Shown: piece after piece, positions 12,701-22,540 of the stretch
Position numbering within the stretch: position 1 is the first letter of the stretch
Layout: each line of letters opens with the position of its first letter
Assembly: GCA_022702705.1 (NCBI GenBank)
Contig: CM040433.1
Coordinates: forward strand, 24,925,797 to 24,989,796
Reading direction: 5' to 3'
Origin: Papilionanthe hookeriana x Papilionanthe teres
Taxonomy: Eukaryota > Streptophyta > Magnoliopsida > Asparagales > Orchidaceae
Length of the DNA: 64,000 nucleotides
Position numbers and translations under genes: made by a program
Notes under the pieces: model-generated
What the model was told of the DNA's origin: nothing
Seen by the model: the letters and a program-made list of their open reading frames with translations, nothing else
Databases searched by the model: none

Positions 12701-12949
12701 AGGCTTAAGAAGGATTAGGAAAGGGGTCCTCCTTTTTCCATTAATGGCTTGATCACATGTCGAACCCTCCATGGCTTCATGTGGCTTGTCCATGGCTTGC
12801 ATGGCTTGTCTTTGGCTTGGGGAAAAGCTTGGTCGATTTCATGAAAATGGATTTTAGGAATTTTTGGTAATTTGATGGAAATTTGTATGAAACTTGATTT
12901 GGAATGATTTGATGATGAATTTAGGACTTAGGTATTGAGTTTAATTGAA

Positions 12950-14040
12950 AGAATGATGAGGGGAAATGTCATATGGGCTTTGAGACCAATTTTGGGCCTT
13001 TGGATGTGGCAAAAATGGGCTTTTAAAATAGTTTAAGGAATGGGCCTTTAAGTTTAAAAATGAATTTATGGATGGGAGTTTTGTAAAGTGGTTGGGCCAA
13101 ATAATTGTTGGGTTTAGCTCATGGATGTGTCATGAGTGACTTGAAGCAAATTGGGGGTGATTTGGGTTTGAATTGGGTTGAATTTGGACTCTTTTGGTGA
13201 ATGGGCCAATATAGGTCAAAATGGGCCAAGTTGGGCCAATGTTGGGCTAGGGTTGAAATTGATGTAAAATTAATGTTGAGGAATATTTATGGGAGTGTTT
13301 CAAAGAGGTTTTGACTTTGGTTGGGTTTTGATTTTGGGGTTTGGGCTTATTTGAGTTAGGTTTGGGTTTAGGTCAAAATTGGGCCTTAAGCTTTGGGTTG
13401 AATTTGAGTGGGGTTTGGGTCTAAATTTTGGGCAAATAATTTTAGTGTTTTGTTTGTGGGGATGTTAAGGAAGATTTAGAAAAGATTTGGGGTTAATTGG
13501 AGTTGAATTGGGTGAGTTTGGGTCATGGGTCCAAATTGGGCTTTAAGGCCAAAAGTGAAATTGGATCCAAATGTCAATCAAATTGGACTTGGATTTGGTC
13601 TCGATTGGTGTTGGAAATGTTGAATTGAAGTTTAGAATTGAATTGGACCAGAATTTGGGTCAATTGGGTAGGTTTGGTTTGACATTGGGTTCACTTAGGG
13701 TTAAAATGGATCAAATTGGGGGTTTTGACAAAAGTAGGATAAATTGACAAAATTGGCCCATGGTGTAGTTGAACAAAATGAAATTGAGAATATTTGGGAT
13801 TTTCTGGAATTTGTTGGGAATTTTCTGAATTTTTAGATTTTTGGGTCAAGAGGGGTATTTTGGGTATTTGGAGGGTATTGGGAGGTTTTCTTGGAATTTT
13901 TGATATTTTTGGGTATGGATGATCAATTTGAGTGATGTGGAAATGTTTGGGATTGATTTTGGGGAATTTTGGGTGATTTGGAAATTTTTGAGAAATTTGA
14001 GTAGTTTCAAGGGTTTTGGGTAGGCTAAGCGGGTGTAGGG
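12950..14040. other. G/T-rich, C-poor stretch with repeated TTGGGCC words
   Basis: The plus strand is strongly enriched in G and T with many copies of TGGGCC, TTGGGT and GGGTTTGG. The minus strand therefore gives Pro-rich spurious frames (such as 13691-14053). No gene is supported. Confidence 0.6.
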
Positions 14041-14051
14041 TCCCGGGGGTC

Positions 14052-14178
14052 AAAAATTGAAAATTTGGAAAATTGAAAATTTGGAAAATTGAAAATTTGG
14101 AAAATTGAAAATTTGGAAAATTGAAAATTTGGAAAATTGAAAATTTGGAAAATTGAAGATTTGGAAAATTGAAGATTG
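14052..14178. repeat. 16-bp minisatellite, about 8 copies
   Basis: Unit AAAATTGAAAATTTGG repeated head to tail, the last copies carrying GAAGATTTGG. The minus-strand frames with Phe-Ser-Ile-Phe repeats come from this array and are not genes. Confidence 0.92.
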
Positions 14179-14688
14179 GGTGAACATAAGTGGAATGGAA
14201 TCATTTTGGTTGAGCCATGAAGCCATATCAAGCCCACATGAGCCATGAAGGGACTCATTTAAGGCATTCACTATGTTGTTCCTAACCCTCTTAGCCAAGG
14301 ATTTAGGGGTTAAGGACCATCCATGTGAATCACCTACATGAATCAGGAGGTCAAGTTAGGTATGGGTGTGGTTTTAGGAGGTGTGTGAAAGTGTAGTGTG
14401 TGTGTAAGTCAGCCTCTTCACCAGACCAGGCCACCCAGGGCAGTCCTAAGGTCAAAGAGTCCTATAGGAACCAATCCTTTAAACTTCCACATTTGATTTC
14501 AACCCTCAGGTGATTAGGGGTCTATAGTCAAGTTTGTGGAGTTTGCGGGGAGTTAAGAAGTGGTTTGAATCTCTAAAAGGTGGTGGATCCCAATTCTAGT
14601 CCTCTAAGATAGTCAAAGAAAAAGCCTAAGGCTAGATCCTAAGTACTAAAAAGAAGAAGAGAAGACCTCATCAAAAATGAGGTCAACA

Positions 14689-15838
14689 GATAACGGTTGT
14701 CACTACGGAGCTCACACTCACCCTTCACCTGAAGGCTAACCTTCTAATTTAGTTACTAATCTTAGAACCAAATTGGGGATCTCAGTCTGTCGCCCTGAAA
14801 CCTCCAATTTGACATCCATCAAAACACATTTCCCTATTTATTTGCACTCAATTCCCATGAACTATGCAATTCATCCATGTAAATTGAATGGGTTCTTCAT
14901 TGTTGTTGTAAGACACTAAATCCTTTCGTAGTTAATGTTCAACAACATATTTTAATAATTTAATTTGCAAAATCGAAAGGTAAATTAAGATCAAAATTAA
15001 AAACCATCACAATTTCATCAATACTTTAAAAACACTTCAAATCCACATCAACACGTCATCACATCTCTATGCAAGAAGAAAGAAAAAGGAGACTACTCAG
15101 AATTCACAGAGAAGCCACAATAAAACATGAATTTTATATATAAAAGAAAAGTCATACAAACCACAAAAGAAAATACAACTTATCTCTTTCTCTTCCCAAA
15201 TGCAATTCCCTTAAAGTTCCTTTGAATCCTTTTCTCTCTTCTTTGCAACACTCAATTCCCTCTTTAAAATGGAAAGGAAGAAGTAATCTCTCACTTTACT
15301 CCTTCTCCTTCACTCCTTAGAGAAGAATCCCTCTCAAATTCTCAGTTCTACACTCTTCTCTTCTAAGCCCCAACACTCAACACACACTCTCCCTCACTAA
15401 AACTACACTAGAAACACACTAGACTCTCTAGAGCACACTGAACACACACTATTTTTCGTCTAAAAACAGTTACTTATAAGTTAGAAACGAAATCCCAGGA
15501 GTTTCCATAAGCATCCCCACAAAAAGTCACCAAAACTCTTCAAATTTGAAATCCACCGACATTAGGTGCCGGCGGCGCCTGATAGGGCACCGATGGCGCT
15601 CTATCGTCCGAATATTTGTTGAGCTCTTGGGAAAATGGCACCGACGGCGCTAGAAGCTGTTTTCCTCCTTTTTGCTCCTTTTTGCTCCAAATTTATTCCT
15701 TTTAGCTTCTTTTCGCTCCAATCACCTAAAATCATCATACCTGCAACAAATCATGAAATATACCTTTCTTTAAATTGCAATATCACCAAAAATGGGTAAG
15801 ATTATATAGCAAAAATAGTATATATTTTTGGTGTATCA
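14689..15838 (-). repeat. 3' LTR of element B, segment right of the insertion
   Basis: Homology with the 5' LTR resumes at GTCACTACGGAGCTC and runs to the terminal ATCA (15835-15838). It carries a possible TATA box on the minus strand (TATAAGTAA, 15470-15478) and GC dyads at 15565-15579, 15586-15600 and 15637-15650. The 5' LTR has lost most of that GC region by a deletion near 27515. Confidence 0.88.
15565..15650. repeat. GC dyad cluster in U3 of LTR B
   Basis: Three GC words, GGTGCCGGCGGCGCC, GGCACCGATGGCGCT and GGCACCGACGGCGCT, lie about 87 bp or more upstream (element sense) of the TATA candidate. The same family-specific word recurs inside B at 18654 and 20431. Confidence 0.7.
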
Positions 15839-15853
15839 AAATCCCCCAAACTT
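15839..15853 (-). promoter_or_regulatory. Polypurine tract of element B
   Basis: AAGTTTGGGGGATTT on the minus strand abuts the 3' LTR, where plus-strand DNA synthesis of LTR elements is primed. Confidence 0.9.
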
Positions 15854-17131
15854 AACTATTACTTGTCCTCAAGTAATCCTTTTACTACATAAAAATATAA
15901 CTCCAGGCAATGCACTTTTCACCTATAAGACACTAAAATTTTTCATTCAAAATATATATTGGTTAGACTTTTAGAAAGAAATTTAGTAACTCAGGTCAAT
16001 ACTACAGGAATAAGAATATTCAGCATTCAAGTCTAAGGGTTCTAGTCTTCTATTTATTTCAAGATAAATCATAATTTGTCACATTAAGAGTGCCTTGCAA
16101 TATTATGTGAAAAAGAAGTTCATGCAAACTTCATCAGAATGTTGGCCAATACTTTAAATATTAATTCAGAAATGAAATCAAGTTCTGCCTTTAGGGTGAC
16201 TCACGTGAAGCCAATTTTTTATTAGGCATCTCCTCAAGCTTCTCCTCATAAATATTTTTCTTCTTTTTCTTTTCTTTTGGGATTGTTTTTCAATCCTTTT
16301 TTTTTCTTTCCCCCTTTTTTTAATGAGGATTACTATATCTAGATAGCCTTTAATGATTTTGAACTTCACTCTCTTCTTTCTAAAGTTCAAACTTGAAATA
16401 CCTCATAACTTTATAATTAGGTATGAGCTTTATTATTCATCATAAAGTACAATCTCTTCTTAATACTTATTGCTTTAAGTCTCTTAACATTTCAAAAATA
16501 TAGTTTTCTTTACTTTAAATAATTAAATATAATCAAATCATTTCATACCAAATATCTTACTTCTATACAATTAACCTTTATTACTAAAAGATTTCATCCA
16601 ATCCTTCCATAATATTCAACTAAAATAAAAATTTTTAGTTACCTACAGTGAGGGTTCAACTGCCAGAAGTTATGCTAATAATTTTTGAAAATATAATTAT
16701 TGAGAACAAATAAGAGTTAATATTTTTCTACCCTCCCCCAAACTTAAATTTTTCAATAAATTTGAAACAGTAAGGAGTAAAAGAAACTAATATTTTTGTG
16801 CTGGGATCTTGAAATCTTCAACAGCTATCTAGTATTAGTCAAAATTTACAACTAGCAGGCATGAAACAGTTAGTAACAGTGATATATAAATATTTTAAAC
16901 ATTTTCATGGGTAAAGAGAAATTAACTTTAGACATCTAAACATCTAACAAAACACCACAATACTAAACAAATATCACATCACTACACTGTTCATTAAACA
17001 ATTTCAAATTTTCTTATTACAACATAACAGCACATCAACAGGTTTACACATCACATGAAAGCAAATAACTACTACATCACAAAAATACAACACAACACAC
17101 AACAAGAAATACAAAAACAGAAACAAACAAG
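15854..17131 (-). other. Element B 3' untranslated region with a second polypurine tract
   Basis: No gene seen. A second tract, AAGTTTGGGGGAGGG (minus strand, 16731-16745), lies about 0.9 kb from the first. Between them, 16190-16390 has wording also found in element C at 32490-32680 (GCCAATTTTT, TTAGGCAT, TTCAAGCTTCTCCT, GGATTACTAT, TTTTGAACTTCACT), so this non-coding part is conserved between diverged elements. Confidence 0.7.
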
Positions 17132-18255
17132 CTACCAATCTTCATCACCAGGTTCATCAGCAGGGTCAACATGATCAGGTCTATACGATGTATAGCTGGG
17201 GCAGGTAGGAAATACCACATCAGTCTCCCCCTTCATGAATCTGACCTGAGCATCATGATAAGCAATATAAAACTCAACTCTTCTTCTCATATAGTCTTCA
17301 TTCACATCACTTCTGGCCTCAAACACATTCATCCTACCATGGAGTCTATCCACACTAGCACTCTGTAATCTCAGCTGCTCCATAATATCAGATAATGTAG
17401 GGGGTTCAGATGTAGATGAATGTCATAACTCCTAGTAGGAATATCAGTACTTCTACTCTCATCTCGGGATCCTATATGAGAATCATAAGTACGAATAATA
17501 GTTTTTGTAATCGGTCTCAGCGGAATAGCTATCTCTTCAGAACAGCTGAACTCTACTCCAGACTGAACACACAAGGCATGAACTAAGGCAGGATGTCCTA
17601 AACCTCCAGTGGTCTTGCCTCTAGCAATAGTCTGAATGTTCTTAAAGATAATATCTCTAATATCAATCTTCTTCATCTTCTAAATACAATAGTTTAGAAT
17701 TGCTCTATCCCTTGTATCTTCACCGTGGTGATAAGAAGGTAACAGTCTTGCAGAGATGAAATAGTGCCAAACTTTTGATGCAACATTTAACTTGGAAGTA
17801 GAGAAGTTAATCATCTATTTTTGACTTACTTTCCATTCCCCTCTTCCATCCGTCAGAAAAGCAATCACTTCCTTCATATTTGCCTCTCTAGTATCAAAGT
17901 TTTCATATTCACAAACAAATGGTTCCCGAGTCTGATAAAAGGCATTGATACGCTGAGGGGTAAATTCAACTATTTTTCCTCTAACTAACACATACTCAGT
18001 TTCAGTCCAGGGAAAATTTGAATAGAACTCTCTAACAACACCTATAACAACATTTGCAGTAAAATAACAAAATATTTCCCAATTTCACTTGGCAATTAAC
18101 TGTTATACAGATCCACCAGGATTATCAAAAGTCTGATCCTGAATACACTTCTTATTGTAAATGTAAGAGTTAAAGTGAAATTGCACTTTAACATTAACAA
18201 ATTTTTCTTCATCAAAATCCAATTTTCTCTTCCCTTTACTCATCCTTGGAGCCAT
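17132..18255 (-). pseudogene. Element B distal env-position ORF (putative plant transposon protein domain)
   Basis: Broken ORF between integrase and 3' LTR. Start taken at the ATG 18253-18255 (MAP, then a basic KGKRK stretch), as in C at 34645. Recognisable wording in order: REFYSNF, FTPQRINAF, a WHYFISARLLPS stretch, DRAILNYCI, HPALVHALCVQSGVEF, then an acidic end DEPGDEDW. This matches the domain common after pol in Athila elements, where older literature calls it env-like; its function is not known. Stops interrupt it (for example near 18100 and before 17676) and the reading frame shifts near 17371. I see no clear signal peptide or membrane segment. Confidence 0.7.
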
Positions 18256-18265
18256 GTGAATTTCT

Positions 18266-18452
18266 AAAAATTACAAAAATTTCAATAAATTCTAAATCCA
18301 CAATGTAACAAACTCCAAATACTATTCTAATCAAGCAAGAGCAAATTTCATCATAGGAAATCTCAAAATTTCTTCAAAAATCTAAAAATTCCAATCTAAG
18401 CAATGTGAGAGATTTCCATGGTGAAAAAAAAAACTTAAAGTGAAGCTCTTAC
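18266..18452 (-). other. Possible 5' UTR intron before the distal env-position ORF of B
   Basis: On the minus strand CTTG/GTAAGAG at 18453/18452 fits a plant splice donor. A T-rich run ending TTTTTAG at about 18266 fits an acceptor 11 bp before the ATG. The 187-bp AT-rich interval has plant-intron-like composition. Element C shares the exon-like AGATCTACA just upstream but not the donor. RNA evidence is lacking. Confidence 0.35.
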
Positions 18453-18653
18453 CAAGAGAAGTGTAGATCTGATCTCAAAAAGCTTTGAAATCACTTCAAA
18501 TTCGAGATCTAACAAGCCCCAGGTCTTCAAAATCGTGAAAATGGAGGAGGAAGACGAAAGCAATGGAAAAAACTGCGGGTCCCAGGGTCAAAATCGCGAA
18601 ATAAAGGGTTTTTGGCTTTTTTCTGTATTCGGGCCAAAAACTCTCTGCATTTG

Positions 18654-18668
18654 GGCGCCGGCAGTGCC
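18654..18668. repeat. GC dyad upstream of the distal env-position ORF of B
   Basis: GGCGCCGGCAGTGCC, the same variant as in LTR B, about 400 bp before the ORF start. Element C has its own variant at 35018-35051, also about 400 bp before its ORF. Confidence 0.65.
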
Positions 18669-19068
18669 AGTCCAAAAAATTTTTTGGGTCAGAATTTTTT
18701 TTTGTAATTTCAATCGTTTCGACCCCCAAAATGACATTTAACACTTCATTAAGCATCTATTTCATCACACAAGCAATAACTAACACAATTCTTACACAAA
18801 CAATACAAAATATACTTCTATATATAAAATTCACGTTACATCATAAACACTAAATATGTTCATCAAATTAAACCAACAACTATTTAGATTCTTAATGTTA
18901 CAAGTACGCTACGATAAGCTAACACTAAAATCTAAGCACACACAATGAAATTAAGCATAGAAAATCCAAATTCAAATTACAAAGCAAAGCAAAGTAAATA
19001 CTAAACACACCAATTAGAATTAAGCAAAGTAAAGTAAACACACATCAAACATAAGCAGAATCCAGTAA

Positions 19069-20267
19069 TCACTCCACATCGGTTTCAGAACTATCTTCCT
19101 CTTTAATATATCTAATAGATTGTTGATGCATAAACAAATTGTAGAAGAGACGGAATTGGAATTCATCAGATGAATCCTCAGCAATCACTGCATTCTTCTT
19201 CATCAGATTAATCAAGATCATCTCGATCCTACTAGTATGATCAAATTGTTCCTTCATCCTCCAATCCATATGATCAAATAAATCAAAAATTTTATTGATT
19301 GCATTCATAACATTTTCTACCTCTTTCTCCAACTGTTTGATCATCTTCAGTATCATTCTGTAACTTTCAAGAAAATAGGGCTGAATCGGTTGTGAAGTCT
19401 GAGTTGGTTCATCAACAAGCAGATTCATATCATATTCATCTCTAACTGTTTGGTAGTCATAAAGATTAGTTGGATCACTAGGCCTCCAGGGAAGAAAAAC
19501 ATTTTCCCAACTCTCATATGGAACTTGTGATTGACTACACAATAGAAATATGGTGGACGGGTGTCCAAGCCCATATTTAGTCCATGAACAATTAATCTCA
19601 AAACTAATTTCAAAATTATATTACCAATATCAATCGGCCTCCCAATTTGAATACAGAAATTCAAAATGGCACTTTCCTTGGTTACCTTGCTAATCTTCAA
19701 AGTTGGAAATAACTTTGTCGAAATAAAGTAATGACACTGCTTTGACACCAGATTTAAAGATGCAGAAGGGAAACTAATATATCCTTTTTCTCTAACTTCC
19801 CAATCTTCATTCTCATCAGTCAAATAATGATACACATTATTCATATTATCACTTGTGGCATTGAAATTAGCATAGTGGTAAATAGGCACATTCTCAATCA
19901 TAAAGAGATCATTAATTCTTGCAGGAGTGAATTGTACAAACCTAACTCGCACAAAGACAAATCCTTGGTTGATCCTGTGCAGATTTGCATAGAATTCCTT
20001 CACAATCGGAACGACTACGGCAGCTGTAGTGTAATATAACACTTCCCAACGTCTTTCCTTAATTATCTCTTCAATTCTGGCAGTAGGACTATCCATACCT
20101 CGATTTATAAAGCCTCTTTCCTTGATAATTCTCCTCTTCATCATCACTTTGTTGAACAATCGTTGCGCCTTGAAACTTAAAAACCTCCTTTGGTTAAAAA
20201 TTCGAGATCGAGGGGTTTCTAAAGAGCATGAATCCATGGGATGTGAATTGGGAATGGTAGTTTTCAT
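19069..20267 (-). pseudogene. Element B proximal env-position ORF, second copy of the same domain
   Basis: A second ORF with the putative plant transposon protein domain, upstream (element sense) of the one at 17132. An open frame of 280 codons starts at 20267. Wording in order: RRWEVLYYTTAAVVVPIVKE, FTPARINDLF, SASLNLVSKQCHYFISTKLFP, KESAILNFCIQIGRPIDIGNII. The frame then shifts near 19540-19550 into 19069-19542, which ends in a likely coiled stretch (KMIKQLEKEVENVMNAINKI) and an acidic C-terminus. It aligns in pattern with the distal ORF but is diverged, pointing to an old internal duplication. Function unknown. Confidence 0.7.
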
Positions 20268-20306
20268 TTTTCTAGAGTTTGGAAGTCTAAAATGGAGTTT
20301 AGGGAG

Positions 20307-20445
20307 TTATAAGGACAAAGATCCCACTCAAAACCGCCAAAACTCACATTTTGAAACTCTAAAAACTGTAAACAGATTTTGGGCATCGGCGGCGCTCAAA
20401 TCCGAAATTCAGCAATTCTCTTTGTAATTGGGCGCCGGCGGTGCC
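20307..20445 (-). promoter_or_regulatory. Candidate internal promoter module of B: GC dyads plus TATA-like site
   Basis: GC words GGCATCGGCGGCGCT (20382-20396) and GGCGCCGGCGGTGCC (20431-20445) lie 71 and 120 bp upstream (minus strand) of a TATAA at 20307-20311, which is 40 bp before the ORF start at 20267. This resembles the U3 arrangement of the LTR. Activity is inferred only. Confidence 0.4.
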
Positions 20446-20612
20446 AGTGGTCAAAAATCTCACCGAACTTTGTTTGGCCCAAAATATTCCAATATCTTAA
20501 TTAGATCTAATATTTATAAATTTTAAAAGTATTTAGGAGCGATTAGCATTCACAAATAATTATCTAAAAAACACAACTACAACAAACAAGCAAACATACC
20601 ACAAAGGTACAT

Positions 20613-20658
20613 ATGGGTTGCCTCTTATAAAGTGCTTGATTTAACGTCGTCAGCCCAA
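20613..20658 (-). promoter_or_regulatory. Conserved post-pol motif of element B
   Basis: Just after the end of pol, the minus strand reads GGGCTGACGACGTTAAATC then AAGCACTTT and AGGCAACCCATA. Element C has nearly the same words at 36361-36408, although flanking DNA is diverged. A similar GTTAAAC, GGGAGGCAACCC phrase is, from memory, typical after pol in Athila elements. Confidence 0.7.
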
Positions 20659-20670
20659 CAAACCATTCAG

Positions 20671-21846
20671 TTAATCGAGATGAATCAGCATTAAAACCTC
20701 TTTGAAGTCAGGTTAAAACTTGTCAAATTAAGGCTTTAATAGATGCCCATTAACCTTGAAAATCTTTCCAGTATCAGGATCTTTAATATCAATAGCTCCA
20801 AAAGAATGAACTTTTACAATTCGATTAACTGACTTGTGCTTTCCAGGAAATAACTTCAATCTTGTATTGTATAACAAAACTTTTTATCCAAATTCCAATT
20901 TCTTTTTCAATATCTTCCAATCATGCCACAATTTCATTCTCTCTTTATAGATCCTGTCATTGTGATAAGATGCATTTCTAATCTCTTCAAATTCATTCAA
21001 TTACATAAATCTCTTCTCTCCTGCATTTTTCAAATTAAAATTCAACTCTTTTATCGCCCAATATGCTTTATGCTGCAATTTAATCGGTAAATGGCAAGTC
21101 TTACCAAACACTAGTCTATAAGGAGACATTCCAATTGGGGTTTTAAAAGCAGTACTATAAGCCCATACTGCAGTATCTAATCGAGCAGAACAATCTAATT
21201 TATGATTATCCACAGTTTTCTCCAAAATTCTTTTAATTTCACGATTTGACACTTCTGCTAAACCACTAGTCTGGGGATGATAAGCAGTAGAGATTCTATG
21301 AATAATATTATATTTCTCAATCAATCTCTTTATTTGATTATTCCTGAAATGGGAACCGCCGTCAGTTATAATCACTCTCAGCATTCCATATCTCGTAAAT
21401 ATATTTTTCTTTAAAAGTTTTGAAGCACTCTGAGCATCACATTTAGGTAAAGAAATAGCTTCAATCCATTTCGAGACATAATCAACTGCAACCAGTATAT
21501 ATAAATTCCCAAATGATGGAGTAAATGATCCCATAAAATCTAATCCCCATACATCAAAAATTTTAACTTCCAAATTATAATTTAGAGGCATTTCATTTCT
21601 TCTAGAGATATTACCTACTCTCTGACATCGATCACGTGATTTAATATATTTGTAAACATCCTTAAAAAGAGTAGGCCAATAAAATCCATATTGTAAAATC
21701 TTAAAAGTAGTTTTATCAACACCAAAATGACCTCCAAATTCAGAATCATGACATTGTTGAATAATTAAATTTGTTTCTTCTTGTGGCACGCATCTCCTAA
21801 TTTTCAGATCCTTACACTATTTATATAGATAGGGCTCATCCCAAAA
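20671..21846 (-). pseudogene. pol: Element B integrase
   Basis: Would insert element DNA into the genome. In the open part (21001-21789, 262 codons) the zinc finger shows His14 and His21, but the first Cys of the CxxC pair is Arg52 (RDRCQR). The catalytic core has Asp84 (GLDFMG), Asp143 (TDGGSHF) and Glu179 (AEVSNRE), a D-D35-E spacing. The C-terminal part (VLLYNTRLKLFPGK, AIDIKDPDTGKIFKVNGH) lies past a stop at 21001 and contains further stops. Pol appears to have ended originally at 20671. Confidence 0.88.
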
Positions 21847-22540
21847 TTAAAATCTTGCATCATATTTAAACTTCTTTTGTTGTTGTCTTGTTAAATCAGG
21901 TGGTACAATATCACTCACAATATAATTCACAATATCAACATACCAAGGCAATTTTCTTCCCATAATAGTATAAAGTTGTTCATCAGGGAAAGTTTCTGTA
22001 ACTTTCTTCTCAAATTCAGATAATTTATCATACTCTAATCTCGACAAATAATCAGCTATTTTGTTATCAGATCTCTTCCTATCAACTATCACAAAATTTA
22101 ATTCTTGCAAAAGAAGTACCATCTAATCAGTCTAGGTTCGCATCCATCTTTTACATTAAATATTTGATAGCTGAATGGTCTGTACGCACAATACTTTTAG
22201 CTCCAATTAAATAAGGTCTAAATTTTTCTAAAGCAAATACTATAGCAAATAACTCTCTTTCAGTAGTGGTATAATTTGAGCTTCATTAAGAGTTTTACTA
22301 GCATAGTAAATGACTTTGAAAACTTTATCATGTCTTTGCTCCAATGCTACTCTGATCGCATGATCAATAGCATCACACATGAGTTCAAATAGTTTTTCCC
22401 AATCTATTGAAACAATTATAGGTACAGTGATTAATTTCTCTTTCAATAATTCGAAAGCACTCAAACATTCATCATTAAAATCAAACTTTTTATCATTTTC
22501 TAAAAGCTAGCACAAAGGTTTAGTAATTTTAGAAAAATCT
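21847..22540 (-). pseudogene. pol: Element B RNase H domain, frameshifted
   Basis: Would remove RNA from the RNA-DNA hybrid. ELMCDAIDHAI holds the first catalytic Asp and IYYASKTLNEAQI the following strand (22240-22464). The frame then slips and resumes with LLLQELNFVIVDRKR and DNKIADYLSRL (21847-22122). The Glu motif and the TDHSAIKYL motif fall in the broken part between. Confidence 0.8.

Larger units (their letters stand above)
7224..14688. mobile_element. Nested 7.5-kb non-coding insertion in the B 3' LTR, possible giant solo LTR
   Basis: The 5' LTR of B lacks this DNA, so it is an insertion. Its ends are TGTTG and CAACA, perfect 5-bp inverted termini of LTR type. Flanks are AATAC on the left and GATAAC on the right, an imperfect duplication. 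I see no long coding frame, no internal LTR pair and no retroelement protein motif. It is a patchwork: AT-rich (7224-11400), a GC-rich island (11430-12700), then a G-rich strand-skewed part with a 16-bp minisatellite. A solo LTR of a large element or a non-autonomous derivative would fit; neither is proven. Confidence 0.6.

Noticed and set aside
14025..14298. Two frames with Phe-Ser-Ile-Phe repeats
   Set aside because: Translation of the 16-bp minisatellite in two frames; no start context or homology.
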